DNA of 7,207 nucleotides from NCBI GenBank assembly GCA_023428515.1, contig JAEYXI010000608.1, forward strand, positions 1 through 7,207, written 5' to 3'. The translations under genes were made by a program, and so were the position numbers. Below the pieces are notes generated by a model. It made no database searches. It was not told the DNA's origin and saw only the letters and a list, made by a program, of their open reading frames with translations. Shown here piece after piece: positions 1 through 6,861 of the stretch (the stretch's first letter is position 1; each line of letters begins with the position of its first letter). Source of the DNA: Pseudomonadota bacterium (GTDB taxonomy: Bacteria > Pseudomonadota > Alphaproteobacteria > Rhizobiales > Rhizobiaceae).

Positions 1-1
1 G

Positions 2-130
2 TTCACGATCACCCTGCTTCGCGACGCGGACCGTCAGATCAGCGGCATGGCCGCCATAATGCGGGACGTGACGGTCCGCCTCGAGGAAATGCGCGCGCTG
101 AGACGACGGCTGGCCGGATCGTCCGCCTAG
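2..130 (+). CDS. PAS-domain protein, C-terminal end (5' truncated)
   Basis: An open frame enters from the left edge and ends at TAG 128-130, giving the last 42 residues of a protein. The segment reads as the final beta strands of a PAS sensor domain: a hydrophobic strand (FTITLL), a turn (RDADRQISG), then a second strand ending in the PAS hallmark 'MRDVT'. A charged, probably helical tail rich in Arg and Leu follows (EEMRALRRRLAG). PAS domains bind small ligands or cofactors and sense redox, light or metabolites. No kinase, HTH or GGDEF module follows, so PAS is the last domain. This could be a small stand-alone PAS protein, or the output domain could lie upstream of the window. The gene converges on the AraC-type gene and is probably unrelated to the sugar locus. 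The family call is by eye from a short stretch. Confidence 0.7.
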   Translation, partial: FTITLLRDADRQISGMAAIMRDVTVRLEEMRALRRRLAGSSA

Positions 131-460
131 GGTTCGCCGATCGCACGGCCCGGCCACTCAATGGCGGGATTTCAATTGGGCGGCCAGTCCTCGCTTATGT
201 ACGGTGCTGACGGCGAAAATTCGGCGTCGGACGTCCCGGGGGGGGGCGAATGCGACGCCAGAGTGGTTGGGAATGTTCGTTTTCGGGCAAATGCAAAATT
301 GGGACCCTTCGGCCGAGATGGGGGCGCGTTACGGACCGACCGATTTGCGGCCGAAAGCAGTCTGTCAGCTTCGGGCGTCCCGATAGGGAAAGCAATCATT
401 CAATGGGGCTATAGATTCGCCGGCAAATCGGGCTGTTATCACTGTTGGTTGCCGACCTCT
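131..460. other. Intergenic region between convergent genes, no gene seen
   Basis: These 330 bases lie between the stop of the PAS gene and the stop of the AraC-type gene. Open frames exist on both strands, but their translations are low-complexity Arg/Pro/Gly-rich with no recognisable domain and no good ribosome binding site, so I regard them as chance. The stretch holds a run of nine G (238-246). It also holds two similar short motifs ending in TTCGGGC (about 274-288 and 363-376), and a small imperfect hairpin at 351-374 (CCGAAAGC/GCTTCGG with one bulged A). None is followed by a clear T-run on either strand, so no canonical terminator can be called. Confidence 0.6.
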
Positions 461-1357
461 TCAGTCGCCGGCTTCGTGGAATAGTTTGCGATAGTGGTTT
501 GGCGTGACGCCGATGTATTTCTTGAAGACGCGCGAGAAGTACTGCGAGCTGCTGTAGCCCATCTGCATGGCAATGTCGGTAACGTGGGAGTCGGTTTGGG
601 CGAGTTGCTCGCAGCTGCGCTTGATCCGCAGGCGCTGGCGATAATCGTTGGGCGCCATTCCGACTTCCTGCTTGAACATCTGGTAGAGCTGGCTGCGGCT
701 GCAGCCCAGTCGGTAAGGCAGGGTGGCAATATCGTCTTCGCTGTCGAGCTCGGCCTGAAGCACCTCTTCGGCCTGCCGCACCAGAGGGCTTTGGGAACGG
801 CCGACGCGACCGGTCGAGCGCGTTTTCCAGAAGTCGATCAGGGACGCATAGAGCTTGGCCCGGATCTCCGCAGTGAGCATAGGTGAGCCGATCAGCACGT
901 TGGGGTCGGCCAAAAGGTTGCCCAGCGCCGCGAGATTGCGCATCAGCGAGTCGTCGAGCTGAACCGGCGCAGTGGGCAGCATGGCAAGGTCGTAGAGCGC
1001 TGCGATTTCCTCGGAGGGGATGAGCCTGGCCACGCGCATCGCCGCTGCGCGTGGCCGGAATTCTATCCAGAGCAGCTGGCAGGGCGTGTAGACGCCGTTG
1101 ACGATGCGATGCGGGTGGTTGGGAGGAAACAGCACCCCGTGGCCACCGACCACCCTGAATAGGCGATTGCCCGGATATTCCCAGCACGCCTCGCCGTTGC
1201 GAACGAAAATCAGTTCCATACCGTCGTGATCGTCCCAGCTGTCGGCGGTCGCTACCGCCTTGCGAAACTGCACGAAGCCGAAAAAGGCGATCTCGGGGAC
1301 GCCGAAATCGGCGCCGGCAAAGGTAGGTTGCTGACCGAAGAGTTGCGAGCCGTGCAT
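461..1357 (-). CDS. AraC/XylS-family transcriptional regulator
   Basis: This 298-residue DNA-binding regulator is of normal AraC-family length. The N-terminal half (about residues 20-110) reads as a cupin-like ligand-sensing domain. It has the pattern 'HDGMELIFVRNGEACWEYPG', then a G-H-G-V-LFPPNHPHR strand pair. The C-terminal 100 residues are the double helix-turn-helix domain. The first HTH (about 208-229) contains 'LGCSRSQLYQMFKQEVG', the second (about 257-279) 'DIAMQMGYSSSQYFSRVFKK', and the family signature 'GVTPNHYRK' closes it. The ATG overlaps the stop of the upstream GH116 gene as TGATG. No good Shine-Dalgarno precedes it, so translation is probably coupled. This makes it the second gene of a leftward operon. 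The likely role is substrate-responsive activation of its own operon and of the divergent GH116/transporter operon from 4045-4172. The ligand is unknown. The family call is firm and the target genes are inferred. Confidence 0.93.
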   Translation of the reverse strand: MHGSQLFGQQPTFAGADFGVPEIAFFGFVQFRKAVATADSWDDHDGMELIFVRNGEACWEYPGNRLFRVVGGHGVLFPPNHPHRIVNGVYTPCQLLWIEFRPRAAAMRVARLIPSEEIAALYDLAMLPTAPVQLDDSLMRNLAALGNLLADPNVLIGSPMLTAEIRAKLYASLIDFWKTRSTGRVGRSQSPLVRQAEEVLQAELDSEDDIATLPYRLGCSRSQLYQMFKQEVGMAPNDYRQRLRIKRSCEQLAQTDSHVTDIAMQMGYSSSQYFSRVFKKYIGVTPNHYRKLFHEAGD

Positions 1358-4044
1358 CAGTGAAGGTCCGGTTCGGAGTTGGAAACTTCGAAAGCATCGG
1401 CAAGCGTGATAGCCGCCGACTTCAATATGAGCGCGTCGCCGGTCCGCATGATCAGACTGTCGAAGGCGACGCCACCGGGCTCTGCGCTGACCGCTATTGG
1501 CTGGTCGTTGAGCAATAAAGTCGCGTCCGTTGCTGCGCCGCCCAGACGCTCTAGCACCAGTTCGCCGCCCAGTAGCCGTAATTCCAGCCGCCCTCCGGTC
1601 ACGGTGACAGTTCCCCAGGCATCAGCGACAGAGAAAACGCTTCGAAACGCTCCGTCCCGCTGAGTCCTCGGCCGGAAGGCGAGCGCATGGCGCGTCATGT
1701 CGAATGCGAGGCCGGCACATGCAGGAATGATGCCCCAGCTCGAGAGTGAACGGGCATAGTTGGAGCCACATTCCATCTCGTTCCAGGGGTTGCGGCGATA
1801 GCCGTCGTAGCGGTTACGGACGGCGACGAAGGTTTCTATGGCATCCTCGATCATGCCGTACTGCAGAAGAGTACAGCCCAGTGCATATTCCATGCCGTGC
1901 AAGGTCTCCCGCGCATAGGGGATGCTGACGAATGGTATTCGAGAGTCCACCGGCCAAGCCGCCACGATGGTGCCCGACTCGTCACCATAGCCGAAGACCC
2001 GGCCCGAATTGGGCACAGTCTTGAGCGCCTGCTTGTAGTTCAGGCGGCGGATGGTCGCCAACGCCGTCATCGCCTTGTCGCGGCCATAGATCTCCGGCAG
2101 GCCGTAAAGGCCAGCGTGCCACTGGCTCGCCAGTTGGTCGATGAAACAGGCCTCGCCAAGCTGATACTTGATCTCCTTGTGCTCATTGCTCCAATAGAGC
2201 AGCTCGGTCGACGCACCGGGCAGCCGCCGCGAACGCGTCGCCGCACGGAATGGCTTGAGTAAAGCCTTGTCCGAGAGGTCGACGGACTGGATGTAGTGGC
2301 TGCCGTTGAACAGCGTCTCGTCGATGAAACGGCGCCCACGCTCCGCCATATCGCGGTAGGTCCCGGCTCCGGCGTCGCCCAGCGCGTCGGCCATTTGCGC
2401 GGCCGCAGCCAGGGCGCCGACGTAATAACCGGAGAGCCATCCGTTCGGTCCGAACAGCTCCATGTCGAGCGTATGATGCTGGCGGCCGTGCAGGACGCCT
2501 GTCCGGTCCGGGTCCCAGCGATCCGGATTCCTGGAACTCCAGGCGTATTCGAGCGCGGACTTTACGGCGGGCCAGATCGACCGCAGCCACTCGGTGTCGC
2601 CGCTGAGCTTCCAGTCGCGATAGGCGAGCATGATGGCGCCGAATTGCCCGTCGACGCAGGCGCGTTCGGTTTGCAGGCGGGCGCCCAGTGGCAGACCAAG
2701 GCGGAAGCTCATAGAGCCATCGGCATCGAGGTTGTAGCGGAAGTCGGCCTGGCGCATGCCGCGCGACAGACGTGGAAAGAGGAAGGCCACCGCCTGCTGG
2801 TAGTTCCAGACATGTGTGCAACTTCCCTCGCAGCTCCCGGCCGCGGGATGGCAGCCCTCCCAGCCGTAGAGCGTGCCATCCTCGAGCCGCAGCACGGTCG
2901 GCGATTTGAGGGTGCTCAGATTGGCGCCGGCGGCCTCCAGCATGGGCCAGGGGATGTCGGCGCCATAGAGCGCATCGCGAAACTCAAGGGTCGACGACTC
3001 CAGTGCGTCCCAGCGCCTGAACGCTTCGTCGGCCACGTGGGTGACATCTGGCCATTCGGTGGCATACCAATTCTTCCACGTGCCGCTTGCCGGGGAATGC
3101 TCGGTGAAATGCCAGACCGGCGAGATCCAGTATTTCTGGAAGTTCGGTACGTGCCACCCGATCAGCATGCGTACGGTGCCGGTCTCGCCCGGAGGGACGG
3201 TCACGTGCCCGGCAAGCAGTGAGCTGTCACGGTCCCGGATCATCCCGCCGCGATCGTCGCGGGTCTTGTACATCCGGTCCTTGATGCGACCAGGACGCGT
3301 AAAGTCGTTCCAATAGACCTCGAGCGCATCGTACCAGAGCCCGCGGTAGAAATAGGTCTGCCGACTGGAGTCGGCCGCGTCGGTTGCGATCAGCAACTCC
3401 GCACGATCGGGCTCCTCTTCATCGACCTCGTCATCGAAGAGGCGGATGCCGGTCCATCCCTTCCCCCGCACCGGCCGCGCCATCGGCTGTCCCGGCATCT
3501 CGTGCCCCAGCACGCCCGCCAGGGTGAACTCCACTGGCACGTCCAGCGGATTGCGGAATGTCGCCTCGAAGAAGGCCGCCGGAAGGCTCGAGTCGCGCTC
3601 GTTACAGGGAATGAAGGGATTGAAAGCGCGGAGCGTCACCGTGCCGGGAAAGGCGGGATCGTCGAAATCGAGCGACGCCACGGGGAAGCGGCCGTCGAAA
3701 CTGTTGCGCTCGAAATGCGGCATGCCGACTAGCGAACCCCGCCGCGCGCCGAAACCGAAGCTGCGATAGGCTTCGCCGACCAGGCTGCCCATGGCGCTGT
3801 CGCGATAGGGACCGTTGAGCAGGCGCGCATCGATCACCCGCCCGCCGGCCTCGGCTTTGACGGCGAAATGCGAGAGACCGTTGAGGCTGCCCTTGGCCGG
3901 ACGATTGAAGATTTCCCAGTCGACCAGCCGCCCGGCGCCTGAGACCCCGATGCAGCCGGTGCCGATACCGCCCAGCGGAAATGAAATTTTTGCGCTCCGG
4001 TCCCCTTCGTAGATGAAGGGGAGCGGTGTCACTTTGTCCGACAC
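1357..4044 (-). CDS. GH116-family glycoside hydrolase (leftward copy)
   Basis: This is an 895-residue enzyme of the GH116 / non-lysosomal glucosylceramidase (GBA2-like) family, which are retaining exo-acting beta-glycosidases. The N-terminal beta-rich GH116N domain opens with 'ISFPLGGIGTG' and 'GRLVDWEIFNRPAKG'. The (alpha/alpha)6 catalytic domain fills roughly residues 370-775, followed by an extra ~110-residue beta-rich tail. By comparison with GBA2 and TxGH116, Glu396 in 'YGWEG' is the likely nucleophile and Asp527 in 'HHTLDMELFGPN' the acid/base. Glu756 and Arg765 in 'NPWNEMECGSNYAR' match the sugar-contacting pair of that family. There is no signal peptide or membrane segment, so it should be cytoplasmic. 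I chose GTG 4044 because GGGAGGA lies six bases upstream. A longer frame from GTG 4083 has no such site, and its codon falls inside a palindrome. A run of acidic residues (204-213) is absent from the divergent paralog. Substrate is unknown. The stop overlaps the AraC-type start. Confidence 0.92.
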   Translation of the reverse strand: MSDKVTPLPFIYEGDRSAKISFPLGGIGTGCIGVSGAGRLVDWEIFNRPAKGSLNGLSHFAVKAEAGGRVIDARLLNGPYRDSAMGSLVGEAYRSFGFGARRGSLVGMPHFERNSFDGRFPVASLDFDDPAFPGTVTLRAFNPFIPCNERDSSLPAAFFEATFRNPLDVPVEFTLAGVLGHEMPGQPMARPVRGKGWTGIRLFDDEVDEEEPDRAELLIATDAADSSRQTYFYRGLWYDALEVYWNDFTRPGRIKDRMYKTRDDRGGMIRDRDSSLLAGHVTVPPGETGTVRMLIGWHVPNFQKYWISPVWHFTEHSPASGTWKNWYATEWPDVTHVADEAFRRWDALESSTLEFRDALYGADIPWPMLEAAGANLSTLKSPTVLRLEDGTLYGWEGCHPAAGSCEGSCTHVWNYQQAVAFLFPRLSRGMRQADFRYNLDADGSMSFRLGLPLGARLQTERACVDGQFGAIMLAYRDWKLSGDTEWLRSIWPAVKSALEYAWSSRNPDRWDPDRTGVLHGRQHHTLDMELFGPNGWLSGYYVGALAAAAQMADALGDAGAGTYRDMAERGRRFIDETLFNGSHYIQSVDLSDKALLKPFRAATRSRRLPGASTELLYWSNEHKEIKYQLGEACFIDQLASQWHAGLYGLPEIYGRDKAMTALATIRRLNYKQALKTVPNSGRVFGYGDESGTIVAAWPVDSRIPFVSIPYARETLHGMEYALGCTLLQYGMIEDAIETFVAVRNRYDGYRRNPWNEMECGSNYARSLSSWGIIPACAGLAFDMTRHALAFRPRTQRDGAFRSVFSVADAWGTVTVTGGRLELRLLGGELVLERLGGAATDATLLLNDQPIAVSAEPGGVAFDSLIMRTGDALILKSAAITLADAFEVSNSEPDLH

Positions 4045-4050
4045 GATTGC

Positions 4051-4057
4051 TCCTCCC
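4051..4057 (-). promoter_or_regulatory. Ribosome binding site deciding the GH116 start
   Basis: On the minus strand GGGAGGA sits six bases before GTG 4044, a near-ideal Shine-Dalgarno and spacing. No comparable site precedes the alternative in-frame GTG at 4083, so the 13-residue longer form is unlikely. Confidence 0.8.
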
Positions 4058-4074
4058 GCAGGGGCGAAAGCAAA

Positions 4075-4086
4075 TTTGTGCACAAA
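4075..4086. promoter_or_regulatory. Perfect 12-bp palindrome, possible operator
   Basis: TTTGTGCACAAA is its own reverse complement and lies in the divergent gap, 31 bases from the leftward GTG start and 87 bases from the rightward ATG. Perfect symmetry suits a dimeric repressor such as a LacI- or GntR-type protein. AraC-family proteins more often bind direct repeats, so the cognate factor may be encoded outside the window. A 12-bp palindrome can also arise by chance. Confidence 0.4.
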
Positions 4087-4172
4087 AGTCCAGAGGACGG
4101 AAGTGGACGCATCGTTGCACGCTCCGCCCTAACGTAGGTATCGAGCCTTGTTCCGATGCAAATGAAAGCCTG

Positions 4173-6851
4173 ATGCATAATTCACACTTCACCTACACCG
4201 GCCGCCAACTCGACCGCATCTCCTTTCCGCTCGGCGGCATCGGCACCGGCTCGATCGGTTTTTCGGGCGCCGGACGGCTGATCGACTGGGAAATCTTCAA
4301 TCGCCCGGCCAAGGGTATCGGCAACGGCTTCTCGCATTTCGCGGTGAAAGCCGAGCGCGACGGCAAGGTATTGGACACGCGTGTCCTCAACGGTCCCTTC
4401 TCGGGTGACCTCACGGGCGACTATCGCGCGGAATGGGCACGAGGCTTCGGTGCGGGCGCGCGCCGGGACTCGCTGGCGGGTGTACCGCATTTCGATAATG
4501 CGAGCTTCGAAGGACGTTTCCCTCTCGCCAATCTGACGCTGTCGGACCGGCATTTCCCGGGTGAGGTCAGCATCGAGGCGCTCAACCCCTTCATCCCGCT
4601 CAACGATCGGGATTCGAGCCTGCCCGTAGCGATGTTCGCCTTCACTATCCGCAACACCTCCGACGCGCCGATCGACTACACGATCGCCGGCGTCCTCGGC
4701 CACGGCGCGGTACAGCCGACCGCGGCCAAGCCCTTCAGCGAAAGCGGCGTCGAGGGTGTCGCCATCGCCACGCCGCAGCGCGGCGCCAACGATCCCCGGC
4801 ACACGCAGTTGGTCATCGCGACAGATGCGGCTGGGACCAGCCGGCAGACCTATCTGTTTCGCGGCCTTTGGTTCGATGCGCTGCAGATCTACTGGAACGA
4901 TTTCACGCGCCCCGGTCGTTTCACGGAGCGCGCCAGCGTGCCCGACTACGATGCCGGCGGCATGCCGCGCGACCGCGACCACAGCCTGCAGGCGGCCCAC
5001 ATCACCATTCCGGCCGGCGAATCCCGGACGGTGCGCTTCGTCATCGCCTGGTACGTTCCGATCTACGAGAAATATTGGACGTCGCAGTATTGGCACTTCA
5101 CCGAGCCGCCGGCCCCCGGCGCGACCTGGCAGAACTGGTACGCAGCGGAATGGCCGAGCGCCCGCGCCGTGGCGCTCGAGGCGCTTGGCCGCTGGGACGA
5201 ACTGGCTGGCGGCACGCGAGCGTTCCGCGACGCGGTGTACGACTCGACCCTGCCGCTCGCCACGCTCGACGCCGCTGCCGCGAACCTCAGCATCCTCAAG
5301 AGCTCCACCGTCACCCGCCTGACCGACGGCTCACTCTATGGCTGGGAAGGCGTGTGGCCGGATGTCGGCAGTTGCGAAGGCACCTGCAGCCACGTGTGGA
5401 ACTACCAGCAGGCAGTGCCATTCCTGTTCCCGTCGCTGGCGCGGTCGATGCGCAAGCTCGACTATGAGCACAATCTCGACGCGGCGGGCGGCATGAGCTT
5501 CCGCCTGCCGCTTCCGCTCGGCACCGACACGCGCACCGAAAGCCCTTGCGCCGACGGCCAGTTCGGCAACGTCATGAAGCTCTATTGGGACTGGAAGCTG
5601 TCCGGCGACGACGAGTGGCTGCGTTCTGTATGGCCGATGGTCAAGCGCTCCATCGCCTATGCGTGGAGCCCCGAAAATCCGGATCGCTGGGATGTCGAAA
5701 AGACCGGCGTGCTCTGGGGGCGCCAGCATCATACGCTCGACATGGAGCTGTTCGGGCCCAACAGCTGGCTCACCGGCTTCTACCTCGGGGCGCTCAAGGC
5801 CGGCGCCATCATGGCACGCCATCTTGGCGACCTCGACGCTGCCGCGGAATACGAGCCGCTCTACAAGAAGGGCCGCGCCTGGATGCGCGACAACCTCTTC
5901 AACGGCGAGTATTTCGTACAGAAAGTGGATCTCGGCGATCGCTCGACCCTCGATCCCTATGTCGGCGGCCGCACGTCGCGACGCCTTGCCGGCGCCAACA
6001 TCTACGAACTCTACTGGAGCGACGAGCATGGCGAGCTCAAGTACCAGGCCGGCCAGGCTTCGCTGGTCGATCAGGTGCTCGCGCAATGGCATGCCGATCT
6101 ATATGGCTTGGGCGATATTTTCGACCGCGAGCAGGTGAAGTCCGCGCTGCAGGCGATCTATCGCTACAACTTCAAGCCGGATCTGGGTGAGGTGTTCAAT
6201 CCCTGCCGCGTGTTCAGCGTGAAGGGTGAAGCCGGTACGGTGATTTGCGACTATCCGCCGGACGCCCGCCGGCCTGCGGTGCCCGTGCCCTATGCGCAGG
6301 AAACCATGCACGGCTTCGAATACAGCTTCGGCGGCGCGCTCTATCAGAATGGACTGCTTGAGCAGGGCGCCGAGGTGTTCAAGGCAGTGCGCGACCACTA
6401 TGAAGGCGCCAAGCGCAATCCGTGGAACGAGATCGAGTGCGGCTCGAACTATGCCCGCTCGATGGCGAGTTGGGGCGCGGTGCCGACGCTCTCGGGCTTC
6501 AGCTACGACGCGCACGGGAAGAGCATTGGCTTTGCCCCGCTGGTGCGGGACCGCGAAGGCTTCCGCAGCTTTTTCTCGTGCGGCCCTGCCTGGGGCGTCG
6601 CGACGCTGGTGGATGGTCGCTTCAGCATCGAGGTGCGGCAGGGCCAGTTGGCTCTCGCCCGCGTCACCTTGCCCGGTCTCGGCACGGACTCGTCCGTCAC
6701 CGCCACGCTCAACGGCGCGTCGCTTACGCTCAGCGTTGAGCACGGTGCCATCGGCTTTACGCCGGCCATCCTCGATCTCGGCAGCACACTCATCATCGAG
6801 ACGACTTCGTTGACCACGGCGACGTTGCAGGACGTCGCCACACTACAATAG
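4173..6851 (+). CDS. GH116-family glycoside hydrolase (rightward copy)
   Basis: This 892-residue enzyme is a paralog of the divergent GH116 protein. The N-terminal domain begins almost at residue 1, with 'RISFPLGGIGTGSIGFSG' and 'GRLIDWEIFNRPAKG'. The catalytic domain spans about 355-775. Likely nucleophile Glu392 lies in 'YGWEG' and likely acid/base Asp523 in 'HHTLDMELFGPN'. Glu753 and Arg762 in 'NPWNEIECGSNYAR' correspond to sugar-binding residues known in TxGH116. A beta-rich tail follows (about 785-892). There is no signal peptide, so hydrolysis of an imported beta-glycoside in the cytoplasm is expected. I chose ATG 4173 because homology to the paralog starts right after it. The frame continues open to 4026, but that 49-residue extension overlaps the other gene and looks random. 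The Shine-Dalgarno is weak (GAAAG, 4164-4168). The next gene, a sugar-binding protein, starts 10 bases after the stop, implying one operon. Activity may be beta-glucosidase, beta-xylosidase or other; the sequence does not decide. Confidence 0.92.
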   Translation: MHNSHFTYTGRQLDRISFPLGGIGTGSIGFSGAGRLIDWEIFNRPAKGIGNGFSHFAVKAERDGKVLDTRVLNGPFSGDLTGDYRAEWARGFGAGARRDSLAGVPHFDNASFEGRFPLANLTLSDRHFPGEVSIEALNPFIPLNDRDSSLPVAMFAFTIRNTSDAPIDYTIAGVLGHGAVQPTAAKPFSESGVEGVAIATPQRGANDPRHTQLVIATDAAGTSRQTYLFRGLWFDALQIYWNDFTRPGRFTERASVPDYDAGGMPRDRDHSLQAAHITIPAGESRTVRFVIAWYVPIYEKYWTSQYWHFTEPPAPGATWQNWYAAEWPSARAVALEALGRWDELAGGTRAFRDAVYDSTLPLATLDAAAANLSILKSSTVTRLTDGSLYGWEGVWPDVGSCEGTCSHVWNYQQAVPFLFPSLARSMRKLDYEHNLDAAGGMSFRLPLPLGTDTRTESPCADGQFGNVMKLYWDWKLSGDDEWLRSVWPMVKRSIAYAWSPENPDRWDVEKTGVLWGRQHHTLDMELFGPNSWLTGFYLGALKAGAIMARHLGDLDAAAEYEPLYKKGRAWMRDNLFNGEYFVQKVDLGDRSTLDPYVGGRTSRRLAGANIYELYWSDEHGELKYQAGQASLVDQVLAQWHADLYGLGDIFDREQVKSALQAIYRYNFKPDLGEVFNPCRVFSVKGEAGTVICDYPPDARRPAVPVPYAQETMHGFEYSFGGALYQNGLLEQGAEVFKAVRDHYEGAKRNPWNEIECGSNYARSMASWGAVPTLSGFSYDAHGKSIGFAPLVRDREGFRSFFSCGPAWGVATLVDGRFSIEVRQGQLALARVTLPGLGTDSSVTATLNGASLTLSVEHGAIGFTPAILDLGSTLIIETTSLTTATLQDVATLQ

Positions 6852-6855
6852 GAGG
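6850..6855 (+). promoter_or_regulatory. Strong ribosome binding site for the binding-protein gene
   Basis: AGGAGG is a full Shine-Dalgarno six bases before ATG 6862, and its first two bases are the end of the preceding TAG stop codon. Such a site suits the high expression usual for periplasmic binding proteins relative to the cytoplasmic enzyme upstream. Confidence 0.85.
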
Positions 6856-6861
6856 AAACCC

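Larger units (their letters stand above)
4045..4172. promoter_or_regulatory. Divergent control region between the two GH116 genes
   Basis: These 128 bases separate two start codons facing away from each other, so both operons must be driven from here or from inside the opposite gene. It contains the 12-bp palindrome at 4075-4086. A weak candidate promoter for the rightward gene is TTGCAC (4115-4120) with TATCGA (4139-4144) at 18-base spacing. I found no convincing leftward -35/-10 pair. GATGCA occurs twice, 17 bases apart (4155-4160 and 4172-4177); the second copy overlaps the start codon. The region is the natural target for the AraC-type regulator encoded at 461-1357. Its role as a control region follows from layout, while the exact sites are tentative. 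Confidence 0.65.

Noticed and set aside
222..260. Inverted repeat GGCGTCG/CGACGCC around the G-run as a terminator
   Set aside because: The seven-base stem has a 23-base loop and no T-run. It could be chance in GC-rich DNA.
172..399. 75- and 66-residue reverse open frames in the left intergenic region
   Set aside because: They overlap each other in different frames and are Arg/Pro-rich with no domain. They are probably chance or a decayed repeat.
414..429. Near-palindrome GATTCGCCGGCAAATC downstream of the AraC gene as a terminator
   Set aside because: It has one mismatch, no loop, and no T-run after it on the minus strand. It does not meet the form of an intrinsic terminator.
161..484. 107-residue forward open frame in the left intergenic region
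   Set aside because: It has no ribosome binding site and no recognisable domain, and it runs into the 3' end of the AraC gene. Its composition looks like non-coding GC-rich DNA.
2296..3222. 308-residue forward open frame opposite the leftward GH116, and similar long frames opposite the rightward copy (4182-5096, 5331-6092)
   Set aside because: These are antisense shadows typical of high-GC coding DNA, inside genes with clear domain evidence and without their own signals.
4045..4083. 13-residue N-terminal extension of the leftward GH116 (GTG 4083)
   Set aside because: It has no Shine-Dalgarno, and the GTG falls inside the 12-bp palindrome. GTG 4044 has an ideal ribosome binding site.
4026..4172. 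49-residue N-terminal extension of the rightward GH116
   Set aside because: It would overlap the start of the divergent gene. The residues look like translated promoter DNA, and GH116 similarity starts only after ATG 4173.
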